Shown in pieces: positions 6,496 through 13,607 of a DNA stretch of 64,000 nucleotides. Below the pieces are notes generated by a model. That model did no database searches, had not been told where the DNA came from, and worked only from the letters and a program-made list of their open reading frames with translations. Location of the stretch: positions 62,001-126,000 of the forward strand of contig CAZCSV010000001.1 in assembly GCA_964501535.1 (NCBI GenBank), given 5' to 3'. The position numbers were made by a program, and so were the translations under genes. Numbering within the stretch: position 1 is the first letter of the stretch; each line of letters starts with the position of its first letter. The DNA is from FEN-1279 sp964501535 (GTDB taxonomy: Bacteria > Bacteroidota > Ignavibacteria > Tepidaquicellales > Tepidaquicellaceae).

Positions 6496-9411
6496 ATGAG
6501 AAAAAATTTATTTCTGCTTGTTCTCTGCCTGTTTATCGGTATTAATCTAATGGCGCAGAATAAGGAAGTCCGTTGGTCGGATCCTGTGGCTGATCCGATG
6601 TGGATTTTTGATTTTAGTAATACATCAAAAACCCCTTTTGTTCCGGTTACTGAAAGACCCGTGATTCAAAGCAATCAGATCCAGTACTTTTATTCTCCTA
6701 ACGGAGTCTATGCTGTGAACCCGAGCTTTAGAGTCTTACCGAGAACAAATAGCCATCAAAGTGAAGTGATTTTGGTCCGCCATCCTTTGAATCAGTTGAT
6801 TATGTTTGGCTCGTCTAATGCTGTTAATTTTGTTAGTGGTGTTTGGATAAGCGAAGGTGTATATGTTACTACGAATGGAGGCGTTACCTGGTTCGGTAGT
6901 GATACGTTAAACGGTGCTCCTATTACCAATCACGGTGGTGACCCCGGACCTACCATTGATAAAAACGGTAATATTATTATGACTCATCTTGGATATTCTA
7001 CATCAGGAATGTTTGGAAATTACTCTACTAATAATGGTTTAACATGGTCAGCAAATTACACTATTCAATCAGGTAGTGTCGATAAAAATTTTGCAGGTAC
7101 GGATGATGCTCCCACAAGTCCTTACTACGGAAGAAGCTATTGCGTATATACAACCTGGGGCTCGGGATATCCTCCAAGAATTTCTTATACTACCAATGGA
7201 GGCGTATCATGGTCAACCCCGACCGATATTATTCCAGCGGCTAGCGGAAGAGTCTGCAGAGCCGAAGACCTAAGAGTTGGACCTAACGGTGAAGTGTATG
7301 TTACCTGGACTCCTACGGTTAGCAGTAGCCCTGAAGACCAGTGCGCATTCGCAAAATCTACTAATGGAGGCGTTACTTTTACAGGTACTCATAATGCTTT
7401 TGCAATGAGCGGCCTGATGGTGTTTGGTACGGGATTTACTCCCTATGGAATCAGAATGAATAGTTTCCCGAGAATTGATGTGGATAGAAGCGGAGGACCG
7501 AGAAATGGATGGATTTATATTTTGGTATCTCAGAAAAACTTGGCTCCCGCAGGTACTGACCCGGATATAGTTCTGCACCGCTCAACCGATGGTGGTACAA
7601 CTTGGTCGGCGGGAATTAGAGTGAACCAGGACCCTATAAATAATGGAAAATATCAGTTTTTTAATGCTATACGGGTTGATGAATATGGTGGAGTAAACTG
7701 TGTTTACTACGATAATAGAAATACTGCACCGGATTCTGCTGAGGTCTTTGTTGCAAGGTCAATTGACGGTGGTAATACATGGACAGAATATAATGTCAGC
7801 GGCCATAGATTTAAACCAAAACCGATTAGCGGTCTGGCTTCGGGCTATTCTGGAGATTATATCGGAATAACATCGGGAAATAATAAAGTTTGGCCCTTTT
7901 GGATGGATGATATTACGGGTACTTTCCAGGCCTGGACTGCTTCTATAGATTTAGGACCTGCTATTAACCATATCCCGTTGACTAATACAGAACAAATTAC
8001 TGGCAACAGAGTTGTTAATTGCACTGTCCTCCCGGCTGGCTCGGGTATTAATCCTTCAACCGTAAAGTTGTATTATGCAAAGAACAGCACAACTTTCTCA
8101 AACGTTACAATGACAAATTCGGGTGGAAATAACTGGACTGCTAATCTGCCGCTCTCAGGTATTGGTACTTATAACTATTATCTGACTGCAACAGACTCGA
8201 TGGCAAGAACTGCTACAGCTCCTTCCGGCGCTCCTGCATTTTATTATTCGTTCATAGCTTCGACCGATACCGTAAAACCGGTAATCACTCATACACCAAT
8301 CGGCAATACCCCGAAAGTCCAGTGGCCGGTCAGCATTAGCGCAACCGTTACCGATAACATAGGAGTTGACTCGGTATGGGTAAAATGGTATAAGAGACCT
8401 CCTACAAGCTTTGCACAAAGACACGTAAAATTGAATTTCGTCAGCGGAAATACTTATTCCTCGCTGTTCAATTCTACGAATGCTGAAGTAAATTATAACG
8501 ATACGATATTTTATAAAATATTCGCACAGGATAATTCCTCGGGACATAACAGGGATTCATCCGCATTGTATAGTTTCAAAATAATCAATCAGTTTAATGC
8601 ATGCATAGGCACGGGTACGACATCGTCGAACTATCCTTATACCACATACTGGATGGACGGAAGGACCCAGATGCTCTTCACAGCTGCAGAACTCACAGCC
8701 GCAGGAGCCGGCCCGAATACGGCAATAATGAAATTGGGCTTCAACGTAATAAGCGTTGGCGGACCTGCAATGAACGGCTTCAGCGTGAAATTCCAGCATT
8801 CGACGTTAACCTCATTGTCGAGCTGGGTAACGACAGGCTGGACAAATGCATTCTCCGGAACATATACCGTACCTGCAACCGGCTGGCAGTATATAGATAT
8901 GGCAACACCGTATTTCGTATACAACGGAACAAGCAACCTGCTGGTCGAAGTATGCTATGACAATTCGTCGTATACATCATATTCACCCGTATATGCAACA
9001 TCGATATCGGGTATGTGCAGAGGATATTACACGGACAACCAATCCGGCTGTACGATGACCTCAGGCTCGAACCTCTCATACAGACCGAATACCTGCTTCA
9101 CGATGTCAACGGCAAGCGGTACGAATGCGATTTCGAATGTTATTCCGAACACATATTCACTGAATCAGAACTATCCCAACCCGTTCAATCCGGTAACGAG
9201 GATAAACTTCGATATACCGAAACAGGGAATGGTAAGCTTGAGAGTGTATGATGTTCTGGGAAGAGAAGTAAAGACATTGGTAAATGAAGTAAAAGCACCC
9301 GGAGTCTATTCTGTAGACTTCAACGGAACTGAACTTTCCAGCGGTGTCTACTTCTATAAACTCGAATCCAACGGATTTACCGATATTAAGAAAATGATGC
9401 TGATTAAATAA
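6496..9411 (+). CDS. Secreted Asp-box (BNR) repeat protein with T9SS sorting domain, paralogue 2
   Basis: A 971-residue paralogue of the preceding gene with the same order: signal peptide (MRKNLFLLVLCLFIGINLMA), six Asp boxes (for example STNNGLTW, STDGGTTW, SIDGGNTW), two Ig-like modules, the NACIGTGTTSSNYPYTTYW module and a T9SS sorting domain. The frame is open back to 6358, but that start falls inside the previous terminator and lacks a signal peptide, so the ATG at 6496 is preferred. Residues 591-971 are encoded by a 1,148-bp segment that is identical to the 3' end of the next gene. Codon use changes sharply near that boundary. Extracellular or cell-surface location is inferred from the sorting domain; function unknown. 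Confidence 0.9.
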   Translation: MRKNLFLLVLCLFIGINLMAQNKEVRWSDPVADPMWIFDFSNTSKTPFVPVTERPVIQSNQIQYFYSPNGVYAVNPSFRVLPRTNSHQSEVILVRHPLNQLIMFGSSNAVNFVSGVWISEGVYVTTNGGVTWFGSDTLNGAPITNHGGDPGPTIDKNGNIIMTHLGYSTSGMFGNYSTNNGLTWSANYTIQSGSVDKNFAGTDDAPTSPYYGRSYCVYTTWGSGYPPRISYTTNGGVSWSTPTDIIPAASGRVCRAEDLRVGPNGEVYVTWTPTVSSSPEDQCAFAKSTNGGVTFTGTHNAFAMSGLMVFGTGFTPYGIRMNSFPRIDVDRSGGPRNGWIYILVSQKNLAPAGTDPDIVLHRSTDGGTTWSAGIRVNQDPINNGKYQFFNAIRVDEYGGVNCVYYDNRNTAPDSAEVFVARSIDGGNTWTEYNVSGHRFKPKPISGLASGYSGDYIGITSGNNKVWPFWMDDITGTFQAWTASIDLGPAINHIPLTNTEQITGNRVVNCTVLPAGSGINPSTVKLYYAKNSTTFSNVTMTNSGGNNWTANLPLSGIGTYNYYLTATDSMARTATAPSGAPAFYYSFIASTDTVKPVITHTPIGNTPKVQWPVSISATVTDNIGVDSVWVKWYKRPPTSFAQRHVKLNFVSGNTYSSLFNSTNAEVNYNDTIFYKIFAQDNSSGHNRDSSALYSFKIINQFNACIGTGTTSSNYPYTTYWMDGRTQMLFTAAELTAAGAGPNTAIMKLGFNVISVGGPAMNGFSVKFQHSTLTSLSSWVTTGWTNAFSGTYTVPATGWQYIDMATPYFVYNGTSNLLVEVCYDNSSYTSYSPVYATSISGMCRGYYTDNQSGCTMTSGSNLSYRPNTCFTMSTASGTNAISNVIPNTYSLNQNYPNPFNPVTRINFDIPKQGMVSLRVYDVLGREVKTLVNEVKAPGVYSVDFNGTELSSGVYFYKLESNGFTDIKKMMLIK
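8264..9411 (+). repeat. 1,148-bp direct repeat, copy 1 (3' cassette of Asp-box paralogue 2)
   Basis: From 8264 to the stop codon the sequence matches 11463-12610 base for base as far as I can compare by eye (offset 3,199). Upstream of 8264 and right after the stop codon the two loci diverge. The repeat encodes 381 residues: the second Ig-like module, the NACIGTG module and the sorting domain. Confidence 0.95.
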
Positions 9412-9455
9412 ACATCAATTGCTGGCTCCGATTAAGTAGCATTTGAATATAATTT

Positions 9456-9494
9456 AAAGCCCTTTAATTTGAAAATTAAAGGGCTTTTTTCTTT
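9456..9494 (+). terminator. Rho-independent terminator after Asp-box paralogue 2
   Basis: AAAGCCCTTTAATTT pairs with AAATTAAAGGGCTTT around a very short loop and is followed by a T-rich tract. Confidence 0.9.
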
Positions 9495-9636
9495 AAAAAA
9501 CCTGAATTAAAATATAGAAAAATTTACTTGTATGTAACAAATTGTAACAAAGGTTTTTCGATTTTGTTGTTTATTGAAATTTTATTTTATTTCTTTTATA
9601 TTATATGAATAAATTAAATATTTTATTTATTAATTT

Positions 9637-9664
9637 GGGGAGATTAATGAATAAAATAATATAA
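9637..9664 (+). other. Five-codon mini-ORF (MNKII) with Shine-Dalgarno upstream of paralogue 3
   Basis: GGGGAG at 9637-9642 is 4 nt before an ATG at 9647 that encodes MNKII and then stops at 9662-9664. It is in frame with, and 39 nt before, the ATG of the next gene. It could be a leader peptide or a decayed former start. Strong ribosome-binding sites are uncommon among the genes here, which is why it is noted. Confidence 0.2.
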
Positions 9665-9703
9665 TTTTAAATTGCAATCTTTTTTATTAATTAAATTACT
9701 TTT

Positions 9704-12610
9704 ATGAAAAAAGCAATCTTTCTTTTCTCTGTTCTAATTATTGGCTTTGTATTCTTTACAGGCCAAAAATTTCAGGATGAAAGCCCAAGATGGAACTTGC
9801 GTCCCGAAATGATGAGAATTGGACCACAAGGCAATTTTGTCCCTCTGCCTCAACAGACGGATAATTACGTGAATCCAAATACTCAAACAATTTATGTTTA
9901 CTCTACCAACGGAGTTTTTGCTGTAAGCCCGAACTTCAGGCCGTTACCATCTACTACTAGTACTCAAAGTGAGGTGACAGGTTATGCAAGTTTGCTGAGC
10001 CCCGGCTGGATATTTGCATCATACAATGATATTGCCGGTAGCACTTTCCGTTGCGGTGCTATAATGTCAACCAACAGCGGGGTGAATTGGTATGGCGTAA
10101 CTCAAATTGCTAATACCTTCTGTGACCCGGGTCCGGTAATCGATAAGAATGGTAATTTTATTCTTTCGAATATTGCCCCGTCCTATAATATCGGTGTTGC
10201 ATATTCGACTAATAAAGGAACAACTTGGTCAACCGTAAATATCCCTGGCTCTACTTCGTCTTCTGATAAAAACTTATCAGGTACAAATTATTGTGCTACA
10301 AGTCCGTATTATGGTCATTCTTATACGGTTTATACAGAATTTGGTGGCTCATATGTAAATAGAATTGTGTTTTCGCGAACAACAAACGGTGGCTCGGTTT
10401 GGTCATCCGTCGTTCCTTTAAGTCCGCCTACTGCTTCAGGTCATCACCATCAGGGCTGTGACGTTACCGCTGGACCCGAAGGAAATGTTTATGCGGTTTG
10501 GGCTAACGCTACTACGAACGGTCAGAATTCAACTGAAGATTCACTTGGTTTCGCAAGGTCAACTAATGGTGGTACAAGTTGGGATATTCAAACAAACCAT
10601 GCCGCTGATATGAATGGTATCAGAGCCGCATCGTTTGGTCCTTGGGGAATCAGAGTCGCAGGATTTCCGAGAGTCGATGTCGATAGGTCAGGTGGTCCGA
10701 GAAATGGTTGGATTTATGTTGTCGGTCCTGAAAAGAATTTTTCTGGCGGTGACGCTGCCGATATTTTCTTATGGAGATCAACCAACCAGGGAACTACTTG
10801 GAGCGCTCCGATTAGAGTTAATCAGGATGCCGCAAACGGTAAACTACAATACCACGCGGCTGTTAACGTTGATGCAATGGGTGGTATAAATGTCGTTTAT
10901 CATGATTGCAGAAGTTCAAATAATAATGACTCGGTAGATACATATGTAAACCGTTCGGTTGATGGTGGTAATACTTGGACTGAAATCAAAGTTAATGATG
11001 CAAAATTCAGACCCGCTTCGATTAGCGGAACTGCAACTGGTTATCAGGGAGATTATATTGGTATTACATCAGGTAATAACAAGATATTCCCGTTCTGGGC
11101 TGATAGAAGAACTGGTAGCTATCAGGTCTGGACTGCAATTGTTGATATCGGTCCGTCGATAGCTCATACTCCTCTGACAAATACTGAACAGACCACCGGA
11201 AGTAGAGTCGTTAATTGTACAATTACTCCCGCTGGCTCAGGTATCAATCCTTCTTTGACAAGATTATATTATAGAAAGCAGCCTACCACTACCTGGACAT
11301 TGGTTCAAATGACAAATTCAGGCGGAATTAACTGGACTGCGAACCTTGCACTTTCTGGTGTTGGTACTTATAACTATTATCTGACTACAACGGATTCTCT
11401 GGCAAGAACAGCTACTGCTCCTGCTGGCGCTCCCGGAAGTTATTATTCGTTTATAGCTTCATCCGATACCGTAAAACCGGTAATCACTCATACACCAATC
11501 GGCAATACCCCGAAAGTCCAGTGGCCGGTCAGCATTAGCGCAACCGTTACCGATAACATAGGAGTTGACTCGGTATGGGTAAAATGGTATAAGAGACCTC
11601 CTACAAGCTTTGCACAAAGACACGTAAAATTGAATTTCGTCAGCGGAAATACTTATTCCTCGCTGTTCAATTCTACGAATGCTGAAGTAAATTATAACGA
11701 TACGATATTTTATAAAATATTCGCACAGGATAATTCCTCGGGACATAACAGGGATTCATCCGCATTGTATAGTTTCAAAATAATCAATCAGTTTAATGCA
11801 TGCATAGGCACGGGTACGACATCGTCGAACTATCCTTATACCACATACTGGATGGACGGAAGGACCCAGATGCTCTTCACAGCTGCAGAACTCACAGCCG
11901 CAGGAGCCGGCCCGAATACGGCAATAATGAAATTGGGCTTCAACGTAATAAGCGTTGGCGGACCTGCAATGAACGGCTTCAGCGTGAAATTCCAGCATTC
12001 GACGTTAACCTCATTGTCGAGCTGGGTAACGACAGGCTGGACAAATGCATTCTCCGGAACATATACCGTACCTGCAACCGGCTGGCAGTATATAGATATG
12101 GCAACACCGTATTTCGTATACAACGGAACAAGCAACCTGCTGGTCGAAGTATGCTATGACAATTCGTCGTATACATCATATTCACCCGTATATGCAACAT
12201 CGATATCGGGTATGTGCAGAGGATATTACACGGACAACCAATCCGGCTGTACGATGACCTCAGGCTCGAACCTCTCATACAGACCGAATACCTGCTTCAC
12301 GATGTCAACGGCAAGCGGTACGAATGCGATTTCGAATGTTATTCCGAACACATATTCACTGAATCAGAACTATCCCAACCCGTTCAATCCGGTAACGAGG
12401 ATAAACTTCGATATACCGAAACAGGGAATGGTAAGCTTGAGAGTGTATGATGTTCTGGGAAGAGAAGTAAAGACATTGGTAAATGAAGTAAAAGCACCCG
12501 GAGTCTATTCTGTAGACTTCAACGGAACTGAACTTTCCAGCGGTGTCTACTTCTATAAACTCGAATCCAACGGATTTACCGATATTAAGAAAATGATGCT
12601 GATTAAATAA
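9704..12610 (+). CDS. Secreted Asp-box (BNR) repeat protein with T9SS sorting domain, paralogue 3
   Basis: A 968-residue third member of the tandem family. N-terminal signal sequence (MKKAIFLFSVLIIGFVFFTG), then six Asp boxes (STNSGVNW, STNKGTTW, TTNGGSVW, STNGGTSW, STNQGTTW, SVDGGNTW), an Ig-like module opening IAHTPLTNTEQ, a second Ig-like module, the NACIGTG module and the T9SS sorting domain. From residue 588 onward it is identical to paralogue 2, while the N-terminal propeller is clearly diverged. This suggests a conserved surface-attachment half with a variable N-terminal half. No Shine-Dalgarno before the ATG. Substrate or ligand unknown. Confidence 0.9.
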   Translation: MKKAIFLFSVLIIGFVFFTGQKFQDESPRWNLRPEMMRIGPQGNFVPLPQQTDNYVNPNTQTIYVYSTNGVFAVSPNFRPLPSTTSTQSEVTGYASLLSPGWIFASYNDIAGSTFRCGAIMSTNSGVNWYGVTQIANTFCDPGPVIDKNGNFILSNIAPSYNIGVAYSTNKGTTWSTVNIPGSTSSSDKNLSGTNYCATSPYYGHSYTVYTEFGGSYVNRIVFSRTTNGGSVWSSVVPLSPPTASGHHHQGCDVTAGPEGNVYAVWANATTNGQNSTEDSLGFARSTNGGTSWDIQTNHAADMNGIRAASFGPWGIRVAGFPRVDVDRSGGPRNGWIYVVGPEKNFSGGDAADIFLWRSTNQGTTWSAPIRVNQDAANGKLQYHAAVNVDAMGGINVVYHDCRSSNNNDSVDTYVNRSVDGGNTWTEIKVNDAKFRPASISGTATGYQGDYIGITSGNNKIFPFWADRRTGSYQVWTAIVDIGPSIAHTPLTNTEQTTGSRVVNCTITPAGSGINPSLTRLYYRKQPTTTWTLVQMTNSGGINWTANLALSGVGTYNYYLTTTDSLARTATAPAGAPGSYYSFIASSDTVKPVITHTPIGNTPKVQWPVSISATVTDNIGVDSVWVKWYKRPPTSFAQRHVKLNFVSGNTYSSLFNSTNAEVNYNDTIFYKIFAQDNSSGHNRDSSALYSFKIINQFNACIGTGTTSSNYPYTTYWMDGRTQMLFTAAELTAAGAGPNTAIMKLGFNVISVGGPAMNGFSVKFQHSTLTSLSSWVTTGWTNAFSGTYTVPATGWQYIDMATPYFVYNGTSNLLVEVCYDNSSYTSYSPVYATSISGMCRGYYTDNQSGCTMTSGSNLSYRPNTCFTMSTASGTNAISNVIPNTYSLNQNYPNPFNPVTRINFDIPKQGMVSLRVYDVLGREVKTLVNEVKAPGVYSVDFNGTELSSGVYFYKLESNGFTDIKKMMLIK
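11463..12610 (+). repeat. 1,148-bp direct repeat, copy 2 (3' cassette of Asp-box paralogue 3)
   Basis: Second copy of the repeat at 8264-9411. The first bases after the stop codon differ (TTGATT here, ACATCA in copy 1), so the repeat ends exactly at the stop codon. Confidence 0.95.
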
Positions 12611-12626
12611 TTGATTAATTAGTTAT

Positions 12627-12664
12627 TAAAAGCCCTTAGATTTATGTCTGAGGGCTTTTTTTTT
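12627..12664 (+). terminator. Rho-independent terminator after Asp-box paralogue 3
   Basis: AAAGCCCTTAGA pairs with TCTGAGGGCTTT (12 bp with one G-U pair) and runs into a long T tract. Confidence 0.9.
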
Positions 12665-12737
12665 GATGAAAATTTTATTGACTTATAATTGGGTTTATTT
12701 TTTGATAAATTAATAAGATTTTTATGAAAAATTATGT

Positions 12738-13571
12738 ATGCTAAAAGAACTGAAAGATGTAAATTTAGAAAAAAATGAAAGATTGTTGCTCGAAAATGGA
12801 TGGGGAAAAGAAACCGCTGATAATGTTAGAACACTTGAGTTCTTTTATAAATCTGACAACGAAATCGTAAAGGGATATACCTCATTTCCCAAGAAAATTT
12901 CCGGTAAATTGCCCGTTATAATCTGGAATCGGGGGGGGAATAATAAGTCCGGTTTGCTGGATGATTTTTTGGCTTCGGGAATTTTGGGAGAAATTGCTTC
13001 GTGGGGATATATAGTTTTTGCCTCTCAGTATCGTGAGAAAGATGAATTCGGTGGAAAAGATGTTAATGATGTTCTAAATTTAATAGAAGAAGCAAAGAAA
13101 TTTGAACTTTCCGATGAAAAATTAATCGGAATGGAAGGGTGGAGCAGGGGAGGAATGATGTCCTATTTAACCCTTACAAAAACTGATGTTGTAAAATGTT
13201 GTGTCATTGTCGCGGGATTGGCGGATTTAATTGGTAATGAAAATAATAATATTAAATTAGCGAGAATCTATTTTAATAGTTTTGGAACCCGTGATAATGT
13301 TGAATTTCTTAAAAGGAAAAAAGATAGATCAGCCGTTTATTGGTTTGAAAAAATATGTCCTGATACAAATATTTTGTTTATACACGGCACAGCTGATGAT
13401 AAAATATCTAAACAGGATTCTGTTGAAATGTATAATAAACTTTCAAAGAGAAACTTAAGTGCTAAATATGATTTGCAGTTGATAAACGGAGGTGACCATT
13501 ATTTGAGGAAATACAGAAAAAATGTTTCGCTTTTGAGGAAGATGTGGTTTGATAGTTATTTGAAATTTTAA
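12738..13571 (+). CDS. Alpha/beta hydrolase (prolyl oligopeptidase/dienelactone hydrolase-like)
   Basis: A 277-residue single-domain hydrolase without a signal peptide. The nucleophile elbow is GWSRGG with Ser136. The acidic residue is probably Asp220 or Asp221 in HGTADDK, and the catalytic His is His254 in GGDHY. WNRGGNN (64-69) resembles the oxyanion-hole loop of S9-like peptidases, but no propeller domain precedes it. Substrate cannot be named. An 8-G run at 12931-12938 lies within the oxyanion-loop codons. It stands alone between a terminator and clpC. Confidence 0.8.
   Translation: MLKELKDVNLEKNERLLLENGWGKETADNVRTLEFFYKSDNEIVKGYTSFPKKISGKLPVIIWNRGGNNKSGLLDDFLASGILGEIASWGYIVFASQYREKDEFGGKDVNDVLNLIEEAKKFELSDEKLIGMEGWSRGGMMSYLTLTKTDVVKCCVIVAGLADLIGNENNNIKLARIYFNSFGTRDNVEFLKRKKDRSAVYWFEKICPDTNILFIHGTADDKISKQDSVEMYNKLSKRNLSAKYDLQLINGGDHYLRKYRKNVSLLRKMWFDSYLKF
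12931..12938 (+). repeat. 8-G homopolymer inside the hydrolase gene
   Basis: Eight consecutive G residues encode part of R-G-G in an otherwise AT-rich gene. Such tracts are prone to slippage and to sequencing error. The frame is intact as given. Confidence 0.7.
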
Positions 13572-13607
13572 TTTTGTTATCTTGTTATGATGAATTAAAT
13601 TTTTTCT

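Larger units (their letters stand above)
9412..9703. other. Intergenic region before Asp-box paralogue 3
   Basis: Holds the terminator of paralogue 2 (9456-9494), an AT-rich stretch, and a five-codon ORF with a good ribosome-binding site at 9637-9664. Nothing else recognised. Confidence 0.6.

Noticed and set aside
8557..9251. Several antisense and out-of-frame ORFs of 78-119 codons, repeated at 11756-12450
   Set aside because: They are shadows of the conserved 3' cassette and occur twice only because the cassette is duplicated; no start signals.
3452..12610. Annotating the Asp-box proteins as active exo-sialidases
   Set aside because: Asp boxes alone do not imply sialidase activity, and the FRIP motif and catalytic triad are not recognisable.
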